Of a DNA stretch of 64,000 nucleotides, positions 28,835-37,597 are shown in pieces (within the stretch, counting starts at the first letter, position 1; each line of letters begins with the position of its first letter). The DNA lies in contig CAMCMU010000005.1 of assembly GCA_945876035.1 (NCBI GenBank), positions 1-64,000 on the forward strand, in the 5' to 3' direction. Under the pieces are notes generated by a model, which worked only from the letters and a program-made list of their open reading frames with translations, was not told the origin of the DNA and made no database searches. Both the position numbers and the translations under genes were made by a program. The stretch is from Schlesneria paludicola DSM 18645 (GTDB lineage: Bacteria > Planctomycetota > Planctomycetia > Planctomycetales > Planctomycetaceae).

Positions 28835-29626
28835 ATGGCGGACAAAATACAGTTGAGCACCGGGCTGGATGTTCGGCGGGCATGTCGTCGGGGTCAATGG
28901 ACTGGCCCCACGGCAGGGCTGGCCGCGAATTATGTTCAGGCCAATCTCGTCACATTGCCTCGAGAGTTCGCGTTCGATTTTCTGTTGTTTTGTCAAAGGA
29001 ATCCCCGGTCTTGTCCGTTGATTTCCGTCACGGAGGCCGGTAGCTGGCAGCCCTCGGAGGTGGCGACTGACGTCGATTTGCGGAGCGACCTGCCAAGATA
29101 CCGTGTGTGGCAGGACGGAAACCTTGTCGATGAGCCGACAGCGGTGACGGATCTCTGGCGAGATGATCTTGTCAGTTTTCTGATCGGCTGCTCATTCACT
29201 TTCGAAGCGTCGTTGATCCGGAATGGGATTCCTGTGCGTCATATCGAACGTGGCTGCAACGTGCCGATGTTTCAGACGAACATTCCCTGCCGGCCAGCGG
29301 GGCGATTTGCGGGACCGCTTGTGGTTTCCATGCGGCCACTCAAGCCCTCCGATGTCCTTCAATCCTTCGAAATTTCATCGCGGTTTTCTGGATCGCATGG
29401 ATCTCCGATCCACGTCGGATATCCTGAACAGATTGGCATCGTAGACATCAACCGTCCCGACTATGGAGACGCCGTTGCTGTTGAAGAGGGTGAACTTCCC
29501 GTCTTTTGGGCCTGCGGTGTGACCCCTCAGGCTGCTCTTCAGAAGTCCCAAATCCCGTTTGCGATCACGCACGCACCTGGCTGTATGTTTGTGACGGATG
29601 TTATCGATCCCCAGTCATCTCGTTGA
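28835..29626 (+). CDS. DUF1445 / D-glutamate cyclase-like protein
   Basis: A 263-residue protein of the DUF1445 (YcsI, putative hydro-lyase) family. Recognised phrases are GLAANYVQANLVTLP, the central DDLVSFLIGCSFTFEASL, GCNVPMFQTNIPC, GPLVVSMRPL, and the late FWACGVTPQAAL and ITHAPGCMFVTD. The mitochondrial relative DGLUCY carries this domain and converts D-glutamate to 5-oxo-D-proline. The adjacent 5-oxoprolinase gene makes the same reaction plausible here. ATG 28835 leaves the conserved region near the N-terminus; the frame opens 13 codons earlier. Confidence 0.9.
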   Translation: MADKIQLSTGLDVRRACRRGQWTGPTAGLAANYVQANLVTLPREFAFDFLLFCQRNPRSCPLISVTEAGSWQPSEVATDVDLRSDLPRYRVWQDGNLVDEPTAVTDLWRDDLVSFLIGCSFTFEASLIRNGIPVRHIERGCNVPMFQTNIPCRPAGRFAGPLVVSMRPLKPSDVLQSFEISSRFSGSHGSPIHVGYPEQIGIVDINRPDYGDAVAVEEGELPVFWACGVTPQAALQKSQIPFAITHAPGCMFVTDVIDPQSSR

Positions 29627-29749
29627 AAAACGTGACGTGGACTGCTGTCTGGCCAATCACTCTGATCCGGACGAATTCCCGTCATGAACGGACGCACGGA
29701 GGGCCGTGTCTGCCTGAATACCGAACACATTTCTTGAGAAAGTTCGAAC

Positions 29750-30427
29750 ATGTCCGATCCGTTGCGATTCGAACGAGCCACGGACCATTTGCAGGCCGCG
29801 TATGGTCGGCCCTGTCTTCCGACCGCGGATTCGACTTGGGCACTTGCGTTGCAAGTCCTGTTCGGCATTTCGACCGGCCATCACCTGAGCCCTGTTCTGA
29901 ACGAGATACTGCGGTCGCCGCCACTCGTCTCGCCGACGCAGACCGTATCTTCGACGACCGGACACTTAGTTGAGGTTCTGAATCCCATTCCTCGCGGCCC
30001 TCAAAAGAGCTCCGTCGTTCGAGCCATGGCGGCATGGTGGATCGAACAATTCGGCGACGAAATTTCTCCCCAATGGTCGAAGGGCCTAGACTTTTATCGC
30101 GTATCGCTACGAACCCTCCGCGGACTCGGCCCGTCCACCGTCGATGAACTTTTGTTGTTCGCGGCTCGATTAAACGTTTTTCCTCTGGATCGATCGGCAC
30201 TGCGCGTCGCCGTTCGCCATGGATGGCTCGCTCTGCCCCTCGAAGAGGAAGAGGCACAGTTATTTTTCATCGACGGCCTCAAACAGGCCAAGATTGATCC
30301 GCGTGAGTTCTCATCGTTACTCTCCAAAGTCGGCGAGAACCACTGTGGACGCGAACCGATCTGTGATGGTTGTGCGCTCCAAGCACTGCTTCCGACCGGC
30401 GGGCCGCTGTCTCCAGAAAGCTGCTGA
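29750..30427 (+). CDS. Endonuclease III-like HhH-GPD DNA glycosylase homologue
   Basis: A 225-residue protein of the HhH-GPD superfamily. The helix-hairpin-helix is LRGLGPSTVDELLLFAARL and the conserved aspartate lies in FPLDRSALRVAVRHGW. The position equivalent to the catalytic lysine of endonuclease III (GRKTAN) reads GPSTVD, so the lyase lysine is absent. The C-terminus has a cluster-like CGREPICDGC plus a last Cys, resembling but not matching the C-x6-C-x2-C-x5-C iron-sulfur loop. It may be a monofunctional or divergent repair protein. ATG 29750 follows a plausible weak ribosome site. Confidence 0.82.
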   Translation: MSDPLRFERATDHLQAAYGRPCLPTADSTWALALQVLFGISTGHHLSPVLNEILRSPPLVSPTQTVSSTTGHLVEVLNPIPRGPQKSSVVRAMAAWWIEQFGDEISPQWSKGLDFYRVSLRTLRGLGPSTVDELLLFAARLNVFPLDRSALRVAVRHGWLALPLEEEEAQLFFIDGLKQAKIDPREFSSLLSKVGENHCGREPICDGCALQALLPTGGPLSPESC

Positions 30428-30573
30428 CGGCTTCATAATCGATACAACCGATACCCTCGCAGATCATCCTTCAAGTTTTGCCAATTGACAATGTCTTCTC
30501 TATCGGAACAGGTTCCGAAATTCCGATTCCAATCGGGACAATCTGTATCGATCAGGAAAGAGAGGGTGTCGGC

Positions 30574-31488
30574 GTGGACTTTGAACTGCTGGTCATTGGC
30601 GATGAACGCGAGGCCATTGAGAACGCTCTGGCTGCCGGTCGTCGTGGTCAATACACGGCTCTGGTGCAACCGACGAACTTCGAGAGGGGTGCGATAGCGA
30701 TCGACGTACTGCGCGAAGCATCCACGAACATTGGAAATCCGTCACGGGCTCGTCTGCGTGAATTGCGAAACGAGGTGAATCGAATTTTGCATTCTCAACG
30801 GACAGCCGATCGGGTGGAACTCGATCGCCTCGGTGTCAATATTTTTTCAGGCGACGTCCGGTTTCTCGATCAGCAGGCCGTCGGTGTTTGTTGCAGGGGG
30901 GAAGCCTCGACATCGATTGTGTTGAGCGGCCAGAAAATCTTGCTTGCCTGTGGCACCCGTTCTCTCCGCCCGCATCACTTCCGCTTTGATGATCGCCTTG
31001 TGCTCGATGTCGAATCATTGCTAGATCTAGACGAATTGCCAAGATCGCTGCTGGTGGTCGGAGCGGGGGAAAGCGGGCTCGATCACGCGTTGTTTCTCGC
31101 GTCGATGGGCGTCGATGTTACGGTCATCGATGCCCGTGCAAGTCTCCTCGACGTTTACGGAGGGTTGACTGACACCGCACGGTTATTCGAGGCACAGTCG
31201 CTCGACATCGCATTTCGACTCGGTGACGAGGTGATCGGTGTGGCGACACGGCAGAATGAACGCGTCGCGGTGCAATTGGCAAGTGGAACAGTATTCGTTG
31301 CCGATGCGTGTCTCGTCTGTGTTGGTCGTGTCGGCAACACCGATACGTTGAACTTGGAAGCCACCGGGGTGGGTCTCGACGAACGCGGCTTAGTGTGGTG
31401 TGATGCCGACGGTGGAACGTGGGTTTCCAACATTCGTGCGGCGGGCCCTGTGGTTGGATTTCGCTCCAACAAGGAACTTGCTGGCTAA
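30574..31488 (+). CDS. Shortened FAD/NAD-dependent disulfide-reductase-like protein
   Basis: The 304-residue product resembles soluble transhydrogenase/dihydrolipoamide dehydrogenase-type flavoproteins. The central NAD-binding motif is good (LLVVGAGESGLDHALFLASMG), as is ACLVCVGRVGNTDTLNLEATG, and the end has NIRAAGPVVGF, equivalent to the IYAAGDVVGF motif. The N-terminal FAD motif is degraded: VIGDEREAIENALAAGRRG lacks the GxGxxG glycines. The protein stops right after the second FAD segment, so the dimerisation domain (about 150 residues) is absent. GTG 30574 with an AGAGGG site is chosen; a TTG at 30478 is also possible. It may be a degenerate or repurposed enzyme. Confidence 0.72.
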   Translation: MDFELLVIGDEREAIENALAAGRRGQYTALVQPTNFERGAIAIDVLREASTNIGNPSRARLRELRNEVNRILHSQRTADRVELDRLGVNIFSGDVRFLDQQAVGVCCRGEASTSIVLSGQKILLACGTRSLRPHHFRFDDRLVLDVESLLDLDELPRSLLVVGAGESGLDHALFLASMGVDVTVIDARASLLDVYGGLTDTARLFEAQSLDIAFRLGDEVIGVATRQNERVAVQLASGTVFVADACLVCVGRVGNTDTLNLEATGVGLDERGLVWCDADGGTWVSNIRAAGPVVGFRSNKELAG

Positions 31489-31540
31489 CAGGCGATGATC
31501 GTCACCGAGACTCATGAGAGCCCGTCAGGAGGCGATGTGA

Positions 31541-32500
31541 TCACCGCATTTTTGTGGCGTAGATTGCCTGTTCCATGTCACTGGGTAGCGGTGCGGAAAA
31601 GGTCTGCCATTGGCTGGTCCTCGGGTGAGTGAATGCTATTTCAGCGGCATGGAGCGCCTGGCGACGGATGAATCGTGAGATCGGTGGATCGTCAACCGCG
31701 CGATCCGGCTTGAGTTCGCCGCACATTCCGTAGAAAGGATCGCCGACAACAGGGTGGCCGATTGTCGCGAGATGAACTCGAATTTGATGCAATCGACCCG
31801 TACGCGGCTTGGCGCAGATCAATGTGTGTTGCGGATATCGTTCGATGACCTCGTAACAGGTTTTGGAGGGCTTGGCGTCGAGGGCATCGCCTCGGCAGGT
31901 CATCAGAGCGCTCGACTCACCGCGAGACCGGCCGATGGGGAGATCGATTGTTGCCTCATCGTCCGTCACCACGCCCTCCACAAGCGCGATGTACGATTTT
32001 GCGATTCGCTCTCGCTGAAACTCAATCGAAAGCAATCGCAGCGACAGATGATCTTTGGCTATGGCGACGACGCCACTCGTTTCTCGGTCCAATCGATGCA
32101 CGATTCCCGGTTTCCTTTGTCCTGGATAATCCGACTGGCGGTCCAAGTGATACTGAACGGCATTGGTCAGCGTACCCGACGGATCCTTTCCTGTGGGATG
32201 AATAATGAGTCCCGCCGGCTTATTGACAATCAGCAGCCACTGATCCTCAAACAGGATCTCGAATGCGATCTTTTCGGCGGGCATCAGATTGTCTGGGGGT
32301 TCGAGCAGGGTCACGGCGACCACTTCGCCTGTAAACACTCTCTGGTCCGGCGTGGCGACAGATCCGTTAACCGTGACCTGACCCGCTCGCACCAATCGGT
32401 GGATCCTCCATGACGTATAGCTTCGCAGGTGCCGCGAAAGAAACGTGTCAACGCGAGTCCCCGATAGATATCCCTCAACGACCACGGTGGCGGATTGCAT
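31541..32500 (-). CDS. RluA/RluD-type pseudouridine synthase
   Basis: A 319-residue RNA-modifying enzyme. An S4 RNA-binding domain lies at about 20-80 (RVDTFLSRHLRSYTSWRI, RAGQVTVNG). The catalytic domain has the motif II aspartate in PGIVHRLDRETSGVVAIAKD, plus LIVNKPAGLIIHP, KTCYEVIERY and RTGRLHQIRVHLATIGHPVVGD. The aspartate is the nucleophile for uridine isomerisation in rRNA or tRNA. ATG 32500 matches the typical short lead before the S4 domain. The target uridines cannot be deduced; RluD (23S rRNA) is the nearest architecture. It is convergent with the flavoprotein-like gene. Confidence 0.93.
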   Translation of the reverse strand: MQSATVVVEGYLSGTRVDTFLSRHLRSYTSWRIHRLVRAGQVTVNGSVATPDQRVFTGEVVAVTLLEPPDNLMPAEKIAFEILFEDQWLLIVNKPAGLIIHPTGKDPSGTLTNAVQYHLDRQSDYPGQRKPGIVHRLDRETSGVVAIAKDHLSLRLLSIEFQRERIAKSYIALVEGVVTDDEATIDLPIGRSRGESSALMTCRGDALDAKPSKTCYEVIERYPQHTLICAKPRTGRLHQIRVHLATIGHPVVGDPFYGMCGELKPDRAVDDPPISRFIRRQALHAAEIAFTHPRTSQWQTFSAPLPSDMEQAIYATKMR

Positions 32501-32699
32501 AGGACAAACAGTCTCGATAAAACGAATGCCGAATTTACACCGAGTCGCCATTGATTGAAAATGGGGCGATTCGAATCGGTGGGCGACGCGTCAAATTTTT
32601 CCAGCGTTGATCCTATCGTCATTCACTGTGCGATTCTTGGTCTCTCGCAGGCGATTCAACAGATTACTGAAAACGATGCAATTTCGTTGTTCTGACCCT

Positions 32700-33891
32700 T
32701 TGAAAAGAGGGGAGCCAATCGCTGCAGCGTCGCGATTTTTTGGCGTCGTCCACTTTGAGTTTTATCGGAGCAGCATCACTCTTCGAAGATGCTCCTGCGG
32801 GTAACGCCGTTGCCAGCGAACGCGTCCGGGTGGGCATCGTCGGAGTTGCCGAACGTGGATTGTCACTGGTCAATACGTTCTCTCGCAACCCCAGTTGTGA
32901 AGTTGTTGCCCTCGCCGATCTCGATGCCTCGATGTTCGCATCGGCGATGATGGCCGTCGAAAAAACCGCTGGTCACAACAGTGTTGAAAGGCAGCGGATG
33001 GTGACCGCGATGAAAAAGAATGGCCGAGTCGTTCAATGGGGGATTCAGGCACGGACGACGGAAAGAATGAGGACAGCCACGGAGTTTATTCGTACCGGGG
33101 GCGCTCGGACGCTGCCTTGTGGCTCGTGCTTGGGAGAGTTCCCAGCAGGGGAGTATCGGTTTTCCTAAGGATTGCGAAGTACCCGTCGACGTCGACTATG
33201 ACAGGTGGCTCGGTCTGGCACCCAAACGTCCCTTTAATCGAATTCGATGTCACGGTCGCTGGCATTGGTTTTCTGAGTACGAGACTGGGGATCTTGCAAA
33301 CGACGGTGTGCACCGACTTGACCTGGTTCTCGGAGCGTTGAGCGTCGCATCCGAGGCACAAGGTGGCGGACAATCGGGCTCCCCAGCACCGTCTCAGCCC
33401 ACGGTAGCCAGTGGTACTTCGAGGACATGCAGAAGTGGCCCGATAGGCTGCAAGTCAACTCTGAATTTGGCGGAAATTTTCCAAAGCTATTAACTGACGA
33501 AATGCGGATTTGGGCGTCGTATCCCTTTCTCGGCGAAAAAGAGGGAGCAGCCGTTTACGGTGACAAAGGGCAGATTGTGATTGGCAACCGGCCGTGGAAA
33601 GCCCTCGATGCTGGCGGTCAGGTGCTCGGCGATTTTTCCGGTAACAACGACGAAGCGGCACACGTTCAAAAATTTATCGACTGTATCAAGAGTCGAAATC
33701 GACCGAATACGGATTTGGAAACGGTCGGTCATCCCTCGAGCTTGCTGTGTCACATGGGCAATGTTGCTAGCCGTATCGGACGCAAACTCCAATTCGATCC
33801 CGGAAATGAAACTTTTGTCGATGATGCCGATATGCGAACGGGTTAAGACCCCGCGTCGAGTACCGTAAACCATGGCTGTTGCCATGGGTCT
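32700..33891 (+). pseudogene. Wrecked Gfo/Idh/MocA oxidoreductase gene
   Basis: Three plus-strand frames carry successive parts of one planctomycete oxidoreductase. A Tat-like head (QRRDFLASSTLSFIG, near 32720) and the nucleotide fold VRVGIVGVAERG...CEVVALADLDA share a frame. In that frame the segment with the EKP motif is deleted, and it continues as GRVVQWGIQARTTERMR. A second frame gives FPKDCEVPVDVDYDRWLGLAPKR and WHWFSEYETGDLANDGVHRLDL. A third gives WPDRLQVNSEFGG, EMRIWASYPFLG and GQIVIGNRPWK. The expected ending VEYRKPWLLP is in yet another frame, stopping near 33891. There is no usable start codon: a TGA lies just before the head. Clearly non-functional. Confidence 0.88.
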
Positions 33892-33936
33892 AAGACCGAC
33901 TATACTGGGGACTCGTCTTCAGGGAGATTGCTGGTC

Positions 33937-35424
33937 ATGCTTCAGATTCTCGGTCGAACCGCTTCCATCTGTGGTGGCGTCTCGCGACGCCAACTGCTTC
34001 AGGCTGGCGGTGCAGGACTTCTGGGGTTGTCTTTGCCGAAACTGCTTCAGGCGGAAGAGGCTCTCCTGGGGCAGAAAACTGCCGCGTTACGCCCGCGCGC
34101 CAAATCAGTGATCTTCCTGTTTCTTTTTGGCGGGCCGAGTCAGTTAGAAACATGGGACATGAAGCCCTTAACGTCCAGCACGATTCGCGGGCCGTTCTCC
34201 CCAATCGCGTCGCGCACACCAGACTTGCACCTGTGCGAACGGCTTCCTCGATGTGCCGCGATCTCGGATCAATTTGCCGTCCTGAGAACGATGTCTCACG
34301 ACTACAATGATCACAGCGGGGCAGGGCACTTCATTCAAACGGGCAAACGCTGGCAGATCCCCGTCGGTGGTGGTTTCAACGCAACTCCACAAGACTGGCC
34401 GTCGATCGGATCGGTGGTGGAGTACCTTGATCAAAACGTCAGTCGGGACGGTCTCCGGAGTCCGGAGACTCGCGGACAACGCAGTGCCTCCGAAAACCTT
34501 CCCGGTTACGTCGTCCTGCCCAACAAACTCGGCAAGATTCAGTCGACGCCGTACAGTCGGCCGGGCGAATATGCCGGGTGGCTGGGACGGGCCTACGATC
34601 CAATCACGACATCCGTCGACAAGGCAAACAACGAAGACAATCCCTACTTCCGGCAGTGCTCCAACGACGAACTGACGTTTCAAATCGAGGGCCTGCTGAC
34701 TCCGCAATCAATGACGCTGGATCGACTCCACGCCCGTCAATCGTTGCTCGGGCAGTACGAACAACAACTGCGTGGGATGGACAATGAAAAAACGTGGTCG
34801 GTCTATGATCGTTACCAACGACGTGCGTTGTCTCTGGTGACATCTGCAGAAACACGTAATGCCCTCGATCTGAATCGAGAATCGGTCGGAATTCGAGATC
34901 GATATGGACGCCATCTTTTTGGTCAATCGACGCTCATGGCACGTCGTCTTGTCGAAGCCGGTGTCCGCTACGTGACTGTCCATTGGGACGCACCAGACGG
35001 TTACAGCTGGGATTCGCACATCAACAGTCAGGATCTCGGAAATCACTTGATGCCGGGTCTCGACCAAGCCCTGTCCGCGTTGCTCACGGACCTCAAGGAA
35101 CGCGGACTGCTCGACGAGACACTTGTCGTCTGCCTCGGTGAAATGGGTCGGACACCGCGTACCAACGCGACTTGGGGTCGAGGTCACTGGAGTACTCTTT
35201 TTCCCGCAGTCATTGCCGGAGCCGGTATCCGCGGCGGCATCGTACTCGGCCAGTCCGACAAAGACGCCGCCTATGCCGTGACACCACCCTACAAACCCGC
35301 AGACCTAGCGGCCACGATCTACCACGCTCTCGGCATCAGCCAAGAACTGAGACTGCCCGACACCCAAGGCCGCCCGGTTCCCATCATGGACGGCGGGCAG
35401 CCGATCGTCGATCTGTTTGGATGA
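33937..35424 (+). CDS. DUF1501 family Tat-exported protein (second copy)
   Basis: A 495-residue protein of the same family as the gene at 10064 but a different subgroup. It has a Tat-like head (SRRQLLQAGGAGLLGLSL), then SVIFLFLFGGPSQLETWDMKP, a middle with LRTMSHDYNDHSGAGHF, and STLMARRLVEAGVRYVTVHW. The C-terminal motifs are VVCLGEMGRTPR, GRGHWSTLFPAVIAGAG and the final VPIMDGGQPIVDLFG. ATG 33937 is preferred, with AGGGAGA 9 bases upstream; a TTG three codons earlier is possible. It follows the wrecked Gfo/Idh/MocA gene and stands without a PSD1 partner. Confidence 0.93.
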   Translation: MLQILGRTASICGGVSRRQLLQAGGAGLLGLSLPKLLQAEEALLGQKTAALRPRAKSVIFLFLFGGPSQLETWDMKPLTSSTIRGPFSPIASRTPDLHLCERLPRCAAISDQFAVLRTMSHDYNDHSGAGHFIQTGKRWQIPVGGGFNATPQDWPSIGSVVEYLDQNVSRDGLRSPETRGQRSASENLPGYVVLPNKLGKIQSTPYSRPGEYAGWLGRAYDPITTSVDKANNEDNPYFRQCSNDELTFQIEGLLTPQSMTLDRLHARQSLLGQYEQQLRGMDNEKTWSVYDRYQRRALSLVTSAETRNALDLNRESVGIRDRYGRHLFGQSTLMARRLVEAGVRYVTVHWDAPDGYSWDSHINSQDLGNHLMPGLDQALSALLTDLKERGLLDETLVVCLGEMGRTPRTNATWGRGHWSTLFPAVIAGAGIRGGIVLGQSDKDAAYAVTPPYKPADLAATIYHALGISQELRLPDTQGRPVPIMDGGQPIVDLFG

Positions 35425-35998
35425 TCATCCGTCGCGGCAGCGAGTCCTCGAATCGCACCGTTTGCCGCTCAATCACTTGATTCCAAAAAAACATACGACC
35501 CAACAGAAATTACGTCGAAGACGCACTCCCGCTCATGGAATGAGCCTGAATCATGCCAATCAACATGATGGCACGAAACCATGAACGCGCGGGCGATATA
35601 CGGCAGCAGACTCATCTGGATCTGACTCACATTCCGGCGGCAAATCCCGAGGGTTTCATGAGTTTGAGTGGCATTCGCACGGTTGGTTGCTGGTAACACT
35701 TGGACGGAACCACGTCACGGGTGTTTAAAAACACATTCAAACGCGACGGTCATTTTCCCGGAGTACCCGTTTCTGCTGAGTCCTTTCATGGGAGTGGCCG
35801 GACTCTTCGTAACGGACACGCTTTCCGGCTTGAGTCAATTTTTCTGATCGCGGCATTCGGAAAACGTTCGACCGTCTTTCGATTCATGCATCCGCTTGAT
35901 GGAAAACGGTGATGCGGTCACGCGAATCGGATATTTCTCAGCAGGAGATGAGGCGTGTTCCTGCCGGCTGGCAGACGCTCGCTCATGAGCACTGCCCC
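35425..35998. other. 574-bp stretch with no recognisable gene
   Basis: This lies between the convergent DUF1501 and esterase genes. Frames are short and give no family resemblance. No strong hairpin with a T-run was found. Confidence 0.5.
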
Positions 35999-36877
35999 TT
36001 ACTTCTTCAGTCGCTTATCAAAATACTCAAACAACGCCTTCTCCGCCTTCTCCGCGTCGGCCCCTTGGAAGCCGTGGCCCGCTCCTTCGAGAGTCAGGAG
36101 ATCGGCTTCGACGGTCGCGGCCCTCAGCTTATCGATGAGCCAGACGGCCTGTTCGTGGGCGACGTACTTGTCCTCGGTGCCGTGGATACAGAGCGTCGGA
36201 GCCGAATTCGGCGTGACCCAGTAGAGCGGACTTCCTTGGATGTGGAGATCACGCTTCGTGTCGAGGTTGCCGCCGAACCAGAGAGGGAGGACTTCGTGAG
36301 CATCCACGCTCTTGCCGTAAGACTGGGTGAAGTCGCTCGGGCCATAAATGTTCACGACGCAAGCGACGGAACTCGACTGGTTCGGGTTGCCGCCGATTCC
36401 CTCGAACTGCGGGACATTAGCCGTTACAGCAAGAAACTGCGCCAGGTGTCCTCCGGCAGAGCCACCGGTCGTACCGATGCGACTTGGGTCGATTTTGTAG
36501 CTGGCGGAGTTCGCGCGCAGCCACCGTACGGCCGCTTTGGTGTCATGCACGGCTGCCGGGAATTGATGCTGTGGGGCGAGTCGATAAGTCATCGTCGCGG
36601 CTACGTAACCACGTTCCGCTAATTTCACGCAGAGTGCGTCGTAACTCTCTCGCTTGCCCGCACGAAAGCCCCCACCGTGAATGCACAAGATCGCAGGAAA
36701 CGGCCCGTCACCGGTCTTCGGTCGCGCCAGATTCAACTGCAAATGCTCAACGCCTGGGTTCGAGTATTCGATCCCGGCCTGCCACTCGACCACATCGGAA
36801 ACGGGTGGCGAACCCAACGCGGTACGGATCGTTAAAAAAAAACATCCCAGCAGGCTGGTACAGAACTGTTTGGACAT
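35999..36877 (-). CDS. Secreted alpha/beta hydrolase (carboxylesterase, BD-FAE/HSL-like)
   Basis: A 292-residue exported esterase. A signal peptide at about 1-25 (SLLGCFFLTIRTALG) precedes an alpha/beta fold. The oxyanion-hole motif is CIHGGGFRAG, the nucleophile elbow GTTGGSAGGHLA, the catalytic aspartate in HGTEDKYVAHEQ and the histidine in LEGAGHGFQG. The HGGG motif places it with hormone-sensitive-lipase/acetyl-xylan-esterase-like enzymes, which remove acyl groups from small esters or plant polysaccharides. ATG 36877 gives the signal peptide; the frame continues 65 codons upstream without similarity. Confidence 0.92.
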   Translation of the reverse strand: MSKQFCTSLLGCFFLTIRTALGSPPVSDVVEWQAGIEYSNPGVEHLQLNLARPKTGDGPFPAILCIHGGGFRAGKRESYDALCVKLAERGYVAATMTYRLAPQHQFPAAVHDTKAAVRWLRANSASYKIDPSRIGTTGGSAGGHLAQFLAVTANVPQFEGIGGNPNQSSSVACVVNIYGPSDFTQSYGKSVDAHEVLPLWFGGNLDTKRDLHIQGSPLYWVTPNSAPTLCIHGTEDKYVAHEQAVWLIDKLRAATVEADLLTLEGAGHGFQGADAEKAEKALFEYFDKRLKK

Positions 36878-37597
36878 GCTGAATTTTCCCAGCCAATCGG
36901 TGAGTCGAACGATCCCGACCGTGAGTGAGCATTCACAACGACGAAATCGGTCTGCCCAATGTACCAATCGTGATCTGACGATGCGATCGCTCCGTGATAG
37001 CGAGCGATCTCTAGGGACTTTTTCCGTTTGACCGACGCTTCTGCGATTCAAAAACACGAGATCCTCAGTCACGGAATCAGGCCGCGTGCAACAATAGAAG
37101 AAGACCCCGTCTGCGGCCTCTGGTTACTCGTTCCATGTCGCTGAGGGGGACCGCCTCGATTGATAGAATCCGTTCGCCGACGGGGGGTTGAGCGAGAGGC
37201 TGTGTGTGTCGAGATTGAGGAGCGTCAACGGACAGTCGCTGTTCCTCGGATCCAATCTGAAATTCGCTGCCCGCGTGAAGGCCTCGACGCAGGACATTTC
37301 AGTAATACCCGCGTGATCGACCAGCGATCCGCCCAACTCTCTCGTGCCTTCGAGGACGATCGTTGCCGATGACAGTTCGTCGGTCACAACACGTTTTAGA
37401 AACACCCCAACGGTTGTGACTCCGGATGGGGGAAGCATCACGATCGCCGTTGGCTCCGTCCGTGCTCAATCCAACTCAGGGGCCGGCGTTGGCTGCACGA
37501 CCATGACCAACGCAGTCCAAGAGGGGATCAGGATCGGTCGGGAACTGAGATGCACCACAATCGACACATGATGAATGATCGGCTCTATTTGGTTGGA
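36878..37597. other. 720-bp gap with one small unrecognised minus-strand frame
   Basis: The only candidate is minus-strand 37124-37441 (up to 105 residues, MMLPPSGVTTVGVFLKR onward). It reads smoothly, and the same frame continues upstream of a TGA as MVVQPTPAPELD. That suggests a gene interrupted by a stop. I do not recognise the family. The rest, including a run of 9-10 A at about 36834-36843, shows nothing definable. Confidence 0.4.

Noticed and set aside
35909-36622. 237-codon plus-strand frame
   Set aside because: Antisense to the esterase, whose catalytic motifs are on the minus strand.
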